Positions 38,001 through 46,562 are shown, counted from the stretch's first letter. The stretch: DNA of 64,000 nt from Fretibacter rubidus (GCF_041429785.1 NZ_CP163423.1:2170001-2234000); one strand, 5' to 3'. Numbers and translations are program-made. The notes: generated by a model from the letters alone, not told the origin.

Positions 38001-41000
38001 TGACGGAAACGGCGGTACATCAACAGAGACTGTGACCATTACAATCACAGGCCAAAATGATGCACCAACGGTATCGGCGGACTTGGCACTAAACAGAAGC
38101 GAAGACAGCTTCACATTGTTTATTGATTTGGCGCAGAACGCGACAGACGTTGATAATGATGCGCGCCTGTTTATCGACGATCTTGTGCAAACCAGCGGAC
38201 GCACAGTTGACACCATCCTGTTTGAAGGTGGCACGGGTCTACAACTTGATTTCATGGACACGTTCCAGGATTTGGATGACGGCGAGACAGAAGACCTCGT
38301 CTTTACTTATGACGTGACAGATGAAAACGGTGCGAGTGTATCGACCAGCCTGACATTGACTGTTGTTGGTTCAAACGACGCGCCGACCGCCACAGCGCTG
38401 ACATTTACGACAGATGAGGACCAAGCCCCGCTTGTTGTTGACTTATTGGCTTCGGCCAATGATGTGGACACGAATGACACGCTATCCATTAGCGATTTTG
38501 TCCAAACAACGGGCCGCCCCGCCGTACCGATTATTGACGGCACAAACTTGACCGTGAACCCAGCTGATTTCCAAGATTTGGCGGTTGGCGAGAGCGAGGT
38601 CTTGACCTTTACTTACACCATCACGGACGGCGACGCGCCGATTACGAACACCGTGACCATCACTGTTGAAGGCCGTAATGACGCGCCCGTGGCGGTCGCC
38701 GTTACTGGTTCAGCGAATGAAGACGGGCCATCTGTGACTGTGTCGGCCAACTTTACTGATGTAGACTCATCCGACACCCACACATATTCTGTTGATACAA
38801 CGGGCACTGTGGGCTCTGTTATCGATAATGGTGACGGCACATTTAGCTATGATGCCAATGGTCAGTTTGAAGCGCTTGCGCTTAACGAGACGACAACTGA
38901 CACCTTTACTTACACCGTCGATGACGGAAACGGCGGTACATCAACAGAGACTGTGACCATTACCATCACAGGACAAAACGATGCCCCGACTATATCAGCG
39001 GCCCTCACTGAAACGCTGTCAGAGGACGACGCGGCAATTTTGGTTAATCTGATCCAAAACGCATCAGACGTTGATAATGGCGCCATCTTGACCGTTGAAA
39101 ACCTGGTTCAGTCCAGCGGACGCCCTGCGCTATTCTTTGCTGGGGTGGACACGCCTGACCTTGGGTTTAATCCGTCCAACTTCCAAGACTTGGACGACGG
39201 CGAGAGTGAGGACGTTGTCTTTACCTATGATGTCGTGGATGAGAACGGCGCAAGCGTTTCAACCAGCCTGACAATTACGATTACGGGCGTGAATGACGTG
39301 CCAACAGCGTCGGCTCTGAGCTTTACAACTGATGAAGACAATGTGCCTTTGGTCGTCGATTTGCTGTCTACGGCAGACGATGTCGACACGAATGATGTGC
39401 TGAGTGTGCTTGACCTTGTTCAAACAACGGGCCGCACTGTCACGCCAATATTAGACGGAGCAACCTTGACGGTTGACCCAGCTGATTTCCAAGATTTGGC
39501 CTTGGGTGAAACCGAAGTTCTCACCTTTACTTACACCATCACCGACGGTGACGCGCCGATTACAAATACGGTGACTATCACGGTTGAAGGCCGCAATGAC
39601 GCGCCTGTTGTCAACAATGACGTCGATTTGCAAGTCGCCATTCGCGACAATGCATTTTCCTTTGACTTACCCGCTGGCACGATCACAGATGTCGATACGA
39701 CCGATGTTCTGACATGGGAAGCGGCGCTGACCGACGGTAGCGCCCTGCCCGGTTGGTTGACATTTGATGCGGCCACGCAGAGCTTTACAGGAACGCCAAC
39801 CAGTTCCCAAAGTCGCGGTCTTTTCCGTGTCGAAATCACGGCCACAGACCCGCACGGCGCAGCTGCGTCTGTCGAGCTTTGGTTGATTGTCACAGATGAT
39901 TTGGTTATTGGCACAACGAACCCTGATAGCCTTGTCAGCTCTGGCGGCAATCAATCCGACGTCTTCATTGGCCTGACCGCCAATGATGAGTTCCGCGGCA
40001 ATGACGGCAGTGATTATTATATCTTTTCCGAAGGCGACGGCGTTAATGAGATTATTGACGGCGGTTTTGACGACAATGACACAATCTTGTTCACTAATTA
40101 TCTGCCCGCAGATGCGACGTTCTCGACCTACGGCGTGAACACAGGTGACATGATGATCAGCTTTGCCAATGGCGATAGCATCATTGTGCGCCTTGGTCTG
40201 AACGGTAGTCGGGCCAACACGATTGAGAACTATGCGTTTTCTGATGGCACAATTTTAAACATTGACGACATTCGCGCCCAATTATTTGCGGAACAACGCA
40301 CCGATGGTAATGATGTTATCAACGGTACAAGCGACACAAATGACACGCTAGAAGGCGGTCTTGGCAATGACTTCCTATCGGGTGCGGACGGGTCTGATAC
40401 CTATATCTTTACTGCAGGCGACGGATCTGATGCAATTCAAGACGGTGGTTTCCGGGATAGCGACATGCTTGATATTCGGGGTTACAGTTCCACCGACGCC
40501 AGCTTTAGTCGCGTCCCTGGGGACAGTGATGATCTGTTGATTACCTTTGCCAATGGCGACAGTGTTCTTTTGATAAATTCATTAGATGAGTCAAACGCAG
40601 ACGGTATCGAATTTGTCAATTTTGACGGCGATAGCGCGTCTTTCACTATGGCTGATATTCGCACAATACTGCGCGGCCAAGATCAAACGCCAGGTGATGA
40701 TTTAATCTCAGGTGACGCCTTCTCAGATAGCTATGAGGGCGGCCTAGGTAATGATTATATCTCTGGTGGCGACGGATCAGACACCTATATCTTTAATGCG
40801 GGTGACGGAAATGACAAAATTTTCGACAATGGTTTCCGCGACACCGATGTGCTGGATATTCGGGGCTATAGCTCGACTGACGCGACGTTTAGCTTTCTCA
40901 ACGGTGACCGCAATGATCTTGTCATTACATTTGCCAATGGCGACCGCATCGAGATCGTTGATACAATTGATGAGACCAATGCAGGCACGATTGAGACCAT

Positions 41001-43416
41001 CACATTTGACGGTGACGGTGTGTCCTTTACAAATGCCGAAATCCGCGCACTTATCCTGTCCCAACAGGCGACCGCAGGTGATGATGTCATTATCGGTTAT
41101 AGCAGCACAGAAGACGTCATTACGGGCGGGGCGGGTAATGACCTTCTTATTGGTGGTGATTTATCTGATACCTATATCTTTAACGCAGGAGACGGCAACG
41201 ACATCATCGATGACGACGGTTTCCGCGATAATGATGTTGTCAATATTATCGGTTATAGTTCGACCGATGCCCAGTTCTTCACCGTTCCTGGCGATGCGGA
41301 TGATGTTCTGATTGTCTTTGCCAGCGGTGATTCAATTCTGCTTCGTAATTCCTTGCTCGATGAAAACCGTGACGGGATTGAGAGTGTCAATTTTGACGGG
41401 GACGGTGTCTCTTTAAATATGACTGATATTCTGGCTATCCTTGCCGCGAACCCGCAAGAGGTGGGTGATAACGTCATCAACGTCAGCGCAGGCGGCGACG
41501 TCAACGGCACGACAGGCGATGATTATATCTTCGGTGCCAATGGCAGCCACAACTATATTTACAATATTGGCGAAGGTAACGACGTCATTGAAGAAAACGG
41601 CTCTGGCGATAATGATACCGTCGACATTCGCGGCTATAGCTCTACTGACGCCACATTTAGCCGTGTCGCCGGAAATGATGCCGACGTCCTTATCACGCTG
41701 GGGACGGGTGATTCAATTCGTCTGGTCAATACGCTCAATGAAAACTTCAATGATAGAATCGAGAGCATCACATTTGATGGTGACGGTGTCACCTTCACCA
41801 TGGCCGATCTGCGCGCGCTGTTCATTGCGGACCAAATCACGGCGGGCGATGATAATGTCACAGGATTTTTACTGAACGATATTATCGAAGGCGGCACAGG
41901 AGATGACTTCCTCTCTGGTGGTGACGGTTCTGATACCTACATTTTCAATGCGGGTGACGGCAATGACGAAATTCGTGACGACGGTGCGGGTGATCTCGAC
42001 GTACTTGATATTCGCGGGTTCAGCTCAACCGACGCAACCTTTAGCACCTTACCAGGTAGCCCGAATAATCTGCTGATTACCTTTGGTAATGGCGATAGTA
42101 TTTTCATTCGCGGAACATTAAACGAGAGCTTCGCCAATGAGATTGAAACTATAACATTCGATGGTGACGGCGTGTCGCTGACAATGGCTGATATTCGCGG
42201 TCTTATCCAAGGCCCTGGCACCACCGCTGGTGATGACGTATTTGAAGGCTCTGTCTTTGCAGATACAATTAACGGCGGAACCGGGGATGATTTCCTGCGT
42301 GGTTTGGACGGTAGTGATACCTATCAATACGCGCTAGGTGACGGCAACGATTCTATTCGTGACGGCGGTGCGGGTGACCTTGATACCCTTGAAATTTCAG
42401 GGGTTAACTCGACCGACGTGAGCTATGCGCGAGGTGTGCGGTCGCCATCAGATTTAGTGATTACCTTCGCCAATGGTGAAACAATCTATATCTATGACAC
42501 GCTTAATGTGAGCTTTAACGATCAAATCGAACAGATCACATTCCTAGCGGATGGCGTGACGGTCACGATGAATGACGTCAGAGCTATTATCATGGAACAG
42601 CTGACCACCACAGGTGATGATACTATCATCGGTTATGGAAACGCCAATGACATCATTGAAGGCGGTTTGGGCAACGACACATTGTCCGGAACCAATGGCA
42701 CAGATACCTACATCTTTAACATTGGTGACGGTCAGGACGTGATTGATGAAAACGGTGCAGGCGATAATGATGTCTTGCAGTTCACAGGCTATAGCTCGAC
42801 AGATGCGACCTTCTCTCGTCTCACAAGTAATAGTGCCGACCTTGTCATTAGCTTTGGGAATGGCGACCAAGTCATTGTCTATAACACCCTTAATGATAGC
42901 TTTGCTGACCGCGTTGAGACTTATATCTTTGATGGTGACGGGGTGACATTATCCCAAGACGCCATTCGCCAGATTATCATTGACCAAAACAGCACGGAAA
43001 ATGCCGATCTTATCATTGGATTTGCGGGCGCTGATATTATCAATGGCGGCGGCGGTAATGACGTCATACGCGCAGGCAATGGCGTGGATGTTATCAATGG
43101 CGGCGAAGGCGATGATATTATCTCTATGGGTGATGGCGGCGATACATTTGTATTTAACGTCGGTGACGGCAATGACATTGTCGAAGATAATGGCGCAGGC
43201 GATACGGACCGTGTCGACTTCAACGGCTTTAATTCCCTTGATGCTATCTTCTCGCAAAACAATGCTAATGACCTTGTCATTTCCTTTGCAAGTGGTGAGT
43301 CCGTGACGGTGATTAACGGCCTGACGGGCAGCTTCCAAGATACAATCGAGTTCTTTGACTTTGACGATGCAACACTGTCAATCGCCGATGTGATAGCGAT
43401 GTTGCCGCCCATGTAA
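32023..43416 (+). CDS. Giant RTX/VCBS-repeat adhesin-like protein (3797 residues)
   Basis: This is a predicted very large secreted, calcium-binding surface protein. Residues about 8-180 are uninterrupted RTX nonapeptide repeats (GGxGNDxxx); about 283-2525 are some 22 tandem VCBS/cadherin-like domains, most ending TxTGxNDAP; about 2525-2626 is a He_PIG-like cadherin domain (PGWLTFD, FTGTPT); about 2628-3797 are nine modules of roughly 128-145 residues, each RTX-like (GGxGND) plus an HCBP-related unit (SDTYIF, GYSSTDATF, FANGDSI). There is no N-terminal signal peptide, so type I secretion by a C-terminal signal is expected, as for LapA/BapA-like proteins. GGGAGAG precedes the ATG. No HlyB/HlyD/TolC or LapG/LapD gene is adjacent. 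The Asx-rich, acidic composition fits Ca binding. Role in attachment is inferred. Confidence 0.92.
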   Translation: MSWFNRYFFGSWGSDTIEANNLNNKIFGFGGNDFLYGFGGNDTIFGGSGNDFIDGGSGRDDLYGGWGNDTVYGGTGNDYISGGFGNDHLFGENGNDYISGGWGHDDIYGGAGRDRLYGGSGNDFIDGGDGNDRIYGGWDHDTIFGGAGNDRLFGDSGNDYIDGGAGSDRAFGGWGCDTLSYDSTQNNGVYNFYDGGRDIDALELNLTAEQFADDAVAAELLAYVAHIAANLRSNGEFRGPNFRFDTLNLVVDDFEVFRVFVDGVEVDVNDAGSGGGDVLVALDDSFSVTENGTLADDVTANDTVDAGTTVTLISGVSQGTLTVNADGTFSFDPGTDFDTLALGETTDISFTYEITNGSETQTATATITVTGENDAPTVRMSVSADATQNDGVVTVLLLAGADDVDGSDTLSVSALSLLAGDDVGVTIAGDSLSVDSAAYAFLGAGETEVITYSYTISDGNGGTVPQTATVTITGTNDAPIVEAVTAAVASDAGAITIEGVFSDVDVNDALTVSIDTTGTQGVVTDNGDGTFSYDTNGAFDALDNGETATDTFTYTVDDGNGGVVTQTITVTVTGVGVANTAPVVSAALTPDISEDSPIVEIDLLEGATDVDGDTLNITNFTLESGSNIGTSRDGNTLFYDPSSYQDLAEGETASLVYSYDIIDGNGGTVAQTLTITIVGSNDVPTVNAVVADANEDGPSITITADASDVDATDELTFTVDTTGTLGAVTNNGDGTFSYDATGAFDALAVGETTTDTFTYTVDDGNGGTATETVTVTITGQNDAPTVSAPITQTVSETDSVFVLDLLDGASDIDGDNLTVTNITLTGGNNAGISFSDNPSDLLVDPSAYASLEAGETMVITYSFDIIDGNGGVVTQTATITVTGVGVNNTAPVVSGTVSATINEDDVAATIVNLLDGATDADNDTLSVANLTVVSGDATNIINNGDALFIDPALFNSLAAGETLVVTYSYDIIDGNGGSVTQTATITITGSNDAPTVQALTGAANEDGPAITITAIASDIDATDVLSFTVDTTGTVGTVVNNGDGTFSYDANGAFEALGNGETATDTFTYTADDGNGGTTTETVTITITGSNDAPTITAALSQTVSEDAAGFTLDLLDGASDAEGDALNVADFALQSGDDSGVTIAPDGLSITVDPSAYSTLEAGDVAIITYSYNIIDGNGGVTPQTATITIIGSGVNNTAPTVSGAVTATVNEDDATTVIDLLDGATDAENDTLTVVNLTLDSGDNSGVTVDDNTLSVDPDAYNSLGFGESLTISYSYDIIDGNGGSVPQTATLTITGTNDAPTVSSVTGSANEDGPSILITAVASDVDATDVLSFSVDTTGTLGAVTNNGDGTFSYDPNDAFEALGVGETATDTFTYTADDGNGGTSTETVTITITGQNDAPTVSADITSTVTQNDEEISFDLLQNASDVDNGASLFVENFVQTSGQPVGATLFEGATSLELSFFTFSDLDDGESTDITFTYDVVDENGARVSTSLTITVTGINDAPTATALSFTTNEDEAPLVVDLLASAADADAGDVLAISDVVQTTGRTVTPVINGSDLTVDPADFQDLAVGESETLTFTYTITDGDAPITNTVTITVEGRNDAPVAVAVTGAANEDGPSVTITADASDVDATDTLTFSVDTTGTLGAVTNNGDGTFSYDPNGAFEALGVGETATDTFTYTADDGNGGTSTETVTITVTGQNDAPTVSADIELSASEDSLLIGIDLLQNASDVDNGATLFIANAVQTSGRSGVATVFEGATFLDINLSAFQDLDDGESEDVVFTYDVVDENGASVSTSITITVTGLNDTPTATALTFTTDEDSAPLTVDLLASASDVDTNDTLSISDVVQTTGRVVAPVINGSELTVDPADFQDLAVGESEVLTFTYTITDGDAPITNTVTITVEGRNDAPVAVAVTGAANEDGPSVTVNANFTDADTSDTHTYSVDTTGTVGSVIDNGDGTFSYDANGQFEALAQGETTTDTFTYTVDDGNGGTSTETVTITITGQNDAPTVSADLALNRSEDSFTLFIDLAQNATDVDNDARLFIDDLVQTSGRTVDTILFEGGTGLQLDFMDTFQDLDDGETEDLVFTYDVTDENGASVSTSLTLTVVGSNDAPTATALTFTTDEDQAPLVVDLLASANDVDTNDTLSISDFVQTTGRPAVPIIDGTNLTVNPADFQDLAVGESEVLTFTYTITDGDAPITNTVTITVEGRNDAPVAVAVTGSANEDGPSVTVSANFTDVDSSDTHTYSVDTTGTVGSVIDNGDGTFSYDANGQFEALALNETTTDTFTYTVDDGNGGTSTETVTITITGQNDAPTISAALTETLSEDDAAILVNLIQNASDVDNGAILTVENLVQSSGRPALFFAGVDTPDLGFNPSNFQDLDDGESEDVVFTYDVVDENGASVSTSLTITITGVNDVPTASALSFTTDEDNVPLVVDLLSTADDVDTNDVLSVLDLVQTTGRTVTPILDGATLTVDPADFQDLALGETEVLTFTYTITDGDAPITNTVTITVEGRNDAPVVNNDVDLQVAIRDNAFSFDLPAGTITDVDTTDVLTWEAALTDGSALPGWLTFDAATQSFTGTPTSSQSRGLFRVEITATDPHGAAASVELWLIVTDDLVIGTTNPDSLVSSGGNQSDVFIGLTANDEFRGNDGSDYYIFSEGDGVNEIIDGGFDDNDTILFTNYLPADATFSTYGVNTGDMMISFANGDSIIVRLGLNGSRANTIENYAFSDGTILNIDDIRAQLFAEQRTDGNDVINGTSDTNDTLEGGLGNDFLSGADGSDTYIFTAGDGSDAIQDGGFRDSDMLDIRGYSSTDASFSRVPGDSDDLLITFANGDSVLLINSLDESNADGIEFVNFDGDSASFTMADIRTILRGQDQTPGDDLISGDAFSDSYEGGLGNDYISGGDGSDTYIFNAGDGNDKIFDNGFRDTDVLDIRGYSSTDATFSFLNGDRNDLVITFANGDRIEIVDTIDETNAGTIETITFDGDGVSFTNAEIRALILSQQATAGDDVIIGYSSTEDVITGGAGNDLLIGGDLSDTYIFNAGDGNDIIDDDGFRDNDVVNIIGYSSTDAQFFTVPGDADDVLIVFASGDSILLRNSLLDENRDGIESVNFDGDGVSLNMTDILAILAANPQEVGDNVINVSAGGDVNGTTGDDYIFGANGSHNYIYNIGEGNDVIEENGSGDNDTVDIRGYSSTDATFSRVAGNDADVLITLGTGDSIRLVNTLNENFNDRIESITFDGDGVTFTMADLRALFIADQITAGDDNVTGFLLNDIIEGGTGDDFLSGGDGSDTYIFNAGDGNDEIRDDGAGDLDVLDIRGFSSTDATFSTLPGSPNNLLITFGNGDSIFIRGTLNESFANEIETITFDGDGVSLTMADIRGLIQGPGTTAGDDVFEGSVFADTINGGTGDDFLRGLDGSDTYQYALGDGNDSIRDGGAGDLDTLEISGVNSTDVSYARGVRSPSDLVITFANGETIYIYDTLNVSFNDQIEQITFLADGVTVTMNDVRAIIMEQLTTTGDDTIIGYGNANDIIEGGLGNDTLSGTNGTDTYIFNIGDGQDVIDENGAGDNDVLQFTGYSSTDATFSRLTSNSADLVISFGNGDQVIVYNTLNDSFADRVETYIFDGDGVTLSQDAIRQIIIDQNSTENADLIIGFAGADIINGGGGNDVIRAGNGVDVINGGEGDDIISMGDGGDTFVFNVGDGNDIVEDNGAGDTDRVDFNGFNSLDAIFSQNNANDLVISFASGESVTVINGLTGSFQDTIEFFDFDDATLSIADVIAMLPPM
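36214..39600 (+). repeat. Four tandem ~918-base units inside the adhesin gene
   Basis: The same GGNCAAAA(T/C)GATGC-type boundary recurs at 36214, 37132, 38050 and 38971, and a second landmark (CAAGA(T/C)TTGGCGGT-like) at 36733, 37651, 38572 and 39490. The periods are thus 918, 918-921 and 918-921 bases (306-307 residues, three domains). Stretches such as 36020-36210 versus 36940-37128 are almost identical at the DNA level. Confidence 0.88.
39905..43416 (+). repeat. Nine C-terminal RTX/HCBP-related modules
   Basis: The DTYIF-type landmark recurs near 40018, 40396, 40780, 41167, 41551, 41932, 42313, 42703 and 43139, mostly every 380-390 bases. The last module is longer, adding an extra GGGGNDVI/GGEGDDII turn. 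Unlike the central repeats, these copies have diverged strongly in DNA. Confidence 0.8.
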
Positions 43417-43436
43417 TCGGGGCATATACTCTGTAT

Positions 43437-43475
43437 AAAAAGGGCGCTTTGGAGGTTATCCGAAGCGCCCTTTTT
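43437..43475. terminator. Bidirectional terminator
   Basis: AAAAAGGGCGCTT and AAGCGCCCTTTTT form a 13-base stem around a loop of about 13 bases, with T-runs in both directions. It lies 20 bases after the adhesin stop and 20 bases after the acylase stop on the other strand, so it should serve both convergent genes. Confidence 0.93.
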
Positions 43476-43495
43476 GATTAGATTATTGTGGGTCG

Positions 43496-45709
43496 TTACT
43501 CCCCCGGGCGGTAACTTCGCACGGCGCGCGCCGTAACGTCGTCCTTATAATAGGCGACGTCTTTAAATGCGGCCTCAGCATAACGCTGGCCTTGGTCAAA
43601 GAAATGGGGCGAATTGGGGTCGCCGCTTTGACCACCCGCTAGCAAGCTTTTGGCTTTGACCGTGTCGCCAAATTCGACCACGGCGACAAAGCTATTGCCG
43701 CGGTAACCATAGAGCTTTTTGGTATTGTCATAGGCCCGCGCCCCGTAAGCCGCCAGCGCCCCCCAACGACCCGACGCAAGACCAACAGGCAAGCTCGGCT
43801 GCGCGTCGTCAAAATCCGGGCCAATAGAACCCGACAGACGTTGGAAGCGGTTAACCTCCCCCCACGGGATATTCCAATCGCCAAAGTCAGCGGTCATTTT
43901 ATCCATTGCCGCGCCCAGCATAGCCAGTTGCTCCGCATCTGTCCCATTATCGCGGTAATGGATATAGGTCTCCAACCGCGACGCGCCTTTCGGGCGACTA
44001 TCGGCACGCAGCATTTCCATGCCGTAGAAATGGGCAATCGCCATCGGCACAGAGCCAGTAGAGGTTTGGTAATCCCAGCCGTTCAGCGCCGCAATGGCGT
44101 CAGCATATTTGGGGTTTTTATTAGACCGTGCGTAAGCCTCGGTCAGGCTTGGGATAATCATCTCAAACGCTGGCAGGTAAGGGTCATAAGCAAGCTCAAT
44201 AAGGCTATCCAGCGTCACATCGTTTGCGTCTTTTAAGACGCGCACAGCATTAAGGCCGCGCGTGTTTTCTTTATCAGGGGCCATATAAGGCGCGTAGTCC
44301 GAAGGCTTTGGGCTATAATCCATGGCGGCTGTGAAAGGCGTTGAGTTGCAATTTTGTATCCAGCCGTTTTCAGGATTAAACAGTGTCACAATCTCTGACA
44401 CCTCATGCAGGCCCTGCCAATCGGTCGCTGGATTTGCGCCGTCAACAGCTTTGGAATAATCAAAACGCACATCGCGCTTGGGCACAAAATTACCGTGATA
44501 ATAGCCAATATTGCCGTCTTTATCCGCATAGACGGTATTGTTCGACGAATTACGGCGGATATCCATCATGGCGTTAAACCCGTCCAAATCGGTGGTTTTT
44601 GTGCGGGTAAAGCTCTGGCGCAGCGCGTTAACGGGGTCCCAATTAATCTTTGTCGCGACCCATTTTCCGTCCGCGTCCATATGGGTGATCGGCCCGTGAT
44701 GGGTGTGATAAGTGGGAAATGTGCGCGTCGACATCCCCTGCCCGTCTTTGAATTTCAAGGTGACAGAGCCGACTTTAAGCGGGCGGCTTTCATCGCCGTA
44801 GTGGTAGAACATTTGCCCGTCTGTCTCAAACACATCTTGGGTGAACTCATCCATAAAATCGACATAGGTCGAGGTATGCATCCAACCGTTATTGGCGTTA
44901 AAACCTTGGTAGACAAAGAACTGCCCCCAGGTCACAGCGCCGTAAGCGTTCAGTCCCTCCTCGCTAATCACATGGACTTCGGGACGAAAATAAAATGATG
45001 TATGCGGATTAATCAACAACATAGCGTCGCCAGACCGCGTCAGCTTTCCCGCAATCGCAAAGCCGTTTGATCCGCCAGGCTCAGCCTCTAGGGCCACTGT
45101 GCGCGGCGCGGGTCGGGGTGTGCCGTCACCGTAAAAGGCTGTAATCCCGCCCAGCGGAATTTGTTCAATATCACCGCCGATAGACCCTTCGGAGAAAAAC
45201 ATCGGCATCCACGGCTCAAATGTCGTGATCAGCGCAGGCGTGACATCTGGATTTTTCGCCAGATAATAATTCAGCCCGTCCGCCCAAGCATCACACAACG
45301 CTTTGACCATGGGCGGCGCCGCGGCATAGGCCGCCTTTGCCTCGTCCACAGTCATATAAAGGCGTGCGCGCAAATCAGAATAAAGCGCGGATTTGCCCTC
45401 AATTTCCGCGAGGCGTCCTGTCGCCCAAATATAATTACGTTCAATACGCGGGAAATCATCCTCGGCTTGGGCATATAATAGCCCAAAGACTGCATCCGCA
45501 TCGGTTTTGCCGTAAATATGAGGGACGCCGTAATCATCGCGCATAATGGTGACGCGCGCGGCGGTCTCTGCCCAACGGGTCATATCATCCAACTGTGCCC
45601 CCGCAGCAGTCTTAGGGGTGTCTGCAGGCGAGCAACTGCTTAGCGAAAGGCCGCCAAGCGCCGCACCCATAATCAAACTCATTTTTAAACTGTTTTTCAC
45701 AACACCCAT
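43496..45709 (-). CDS. Penicillin/AHL-acylase family lipoprotein
   Basis: This is an Ntn-hydrolase of 737 residues that cleaves an amide bond; relatives include penicillin G acylase, AHL acylases (PvdQ, QuiP) and aculeacin acylase. The leader ends LSSC (Cys26), so it is a lipoprotein. The alpha-chain part has the motif DDYGVPHIYGKTD, and the autoprocessing site lies at G213-S214 in EPGGSNGFAI, making Ser214 the beta-chain nucleophile. Substrate is unknown; quorum-signal or acyl-amino-acid hydrolysis are options. It follows the DeoR gene by 46 bases on the same strand. Confidence 0.9.
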   Translation of the reverse strand: MGVVKNSLKMSLIMGAALGGLSLSSCSPADTPKTAAGAQLDDMTRWAETAARVTIMRDDYGVPHIYGKTDADAVFGLLYAQAEDDFPRIERNYIWATGRLAEIEGKSALYSDLRARLYMTVDEAKAAYAAAPPMVKALCDAWADGLNYYLAKNPDVTPALITTFEPWMPMFFSEGSIGGDIEQIPLGGITAFYGDGTPRPAPRTVALEAEPGGSNGFAIAGKLTRSGDAMLLINPHTSFYFRPEVHVISEEGLNAYGAVTWGQFFVYQGFNANNGWMHTSTYVDFMDEFTQDVFETDGQMFYHYGDESRPLKVGSVTLKFKDGQGMSTRTFPTYHTHHGPITHMDADGKWVATKINWDPVNALRQSFTRTKTTDLDGFNAMMDIRRNSSNNTVYADKDGNIGYYHGNFVPKRDVRFDYSKAVDGANPATDWQGLHEVSEIVTLFNPENGWIQNCNSTPFTAAMDYSPKPSDYAPYMAPDKENTRGLNAVRVLKDANDVTLDSLIELAYDPYLPAFEMIIPSLTEAYARSNKNPKYADAIAALNGWDYQTSTGSVPMAIAHFYGMEMLRADSRPKGASRLETYIHYRDNGTDAEQLAMLGAAMDKMTADFGDWNIPWGEVNRFQRLSGSIGPDFDDAQPSLPVGLASGRWGALAAYGARAYDNTKKLYGYRGNSFVAVVEFGDTVKAKSLLAGGQSGDPNSPHFFDQGQRYAEAAFKDVAYYKDDVTARAVRSYRPGE

Positions 45710-45755
45710 AACGTCCTCCCGACTTCACGCGACGATAGGACGATTAACGCGCTTG

Positions 45756-46562
45756 TCAATTTTGCTTATCCGCCGGTTGCTCATCCACATGACGGCCCGC
45801 GATGTGAACAGATACATCCGCCTCTTCGCAGAGCGTTGCGTAATGCTTTTTGAGCGGCGCATCGGTGACCAAACTATCAAGGTCAGATATATGTCCCATC
45901 CGCGCCATGGCACGACGGCCAAATTTATGCTGATCCGCGACCAAAATGGTCTTGCGCGAATTTTCCAAAATCATCTGTGCCGTGCGCACTTCTTCATATT
46001 CAAAATCCAAAAGCGAGCCGTCTTCATTAATCCCGCCAATACCAACGACGCCAATATCCATACGAAATTGCCGTACAAAATCGGTCGAGGCGACACCTGT
46101 AATCCCGCCGTCATGATTGCGCACTTCGCCGCCCGCAATCATAATCTTAAAGCTCGCGTTACGGCTTAGGATTTGCGCGACATTGATATTATTGGTGACG
46201 ACATGCAGATTTTCATGCGCCAGCAGCGCTTCTGCTACTGCCTCTGTGGTCGTGCCGATATTGAGGAATAACGACGCGCCATTGGGGATGAGGGCGGCTG
46301 TGGCTTCGGCGATTTTACGCTTGGCATCGACCCCCGTTTGGCGGCGGTGGGCGTAAGGATGGTTTTGCACAGAACGCGACTGCCCGGCCCCGCCGTGAAA
46401 ACGCGTCAAAAGCCCGTGGGTATTCAACTCATTTAAGTCACGGCGAATGGTTTGCGGCGTGACGTCAAATGTTGCCACCATCGCCTCTGTCGCGACAAAG
46501 CCGTCTTGTTCGACCATAGACAGGATTTCCGCTTGGCGGGCCGACGGTTTAAATTTTTTCAT
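45756..46562 (-). CDS. DeoR/GlpR family transcriptional regulator
   Basis: The 268-residue regulator has an N-terminal DeoR HTH (about 8-60; VTPQTIRRDLNELNTHGLL) and a C-terminal sugar-phosphate-sensing domain (about 75-250; GTTTEAVAEALL, GEVRNHDGGITG, VADQHKFGRRA). GlpR-like proteins repress glycerol-3-phosphate or sugar genes. Here it sits between an acylase and an MFS gene, so its effector is not evident. Gaps of about 50 bases on each side allow one transcript. Confidence 0.92.
   Translation of the reverse strand: MKKFKPSARQAEILSMVEQDGFVATEAMVATFDVTPQTIRRDLNELNTHGLLTRFHGGAGQSRSVQNHPYAHRRQTGVDAKRKIAEATAALIPNGASLFLNIGTTTEAVAEALLAHENLHVVTNNINVAQILSRNASFKIMIAGGEVRNHDGGITGVASTDFVRQFRMDIGVVGIGGINEDGSLLDFEYEEVRTAQMILENSRKTILVADQHKFGRRAMARMGHISDLDSLVTDAPLKKHYATLCEEADVSVHIAGRHVDEQPADKQN

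Noticed and set aside
33100-39600. Regular repeats considered as a CRISPR or satellite array
   Set aside because: The period is 300-920 bases, the frame is open throughout and variation falls at third codon positions, so it is protein repeat coding DNA.
32393-43412. Many long open frames opposite or out of frame within the adhesin gene
   Set aside because: They arise from biased codons of the repeated Asp/Thr/Val-rich protein; all mirror the repeat period.
44405-44998. 197-codon frame opposite the acylase gene
   Set aside because: Antisense to the Ntn-hydrolase coding region, with no recognisable domain.
45546-46169. 207-codon frame opposite the DeoR gene
   Set aside because: Antisense shadow of a clear HTH regulator gene with no start signal.
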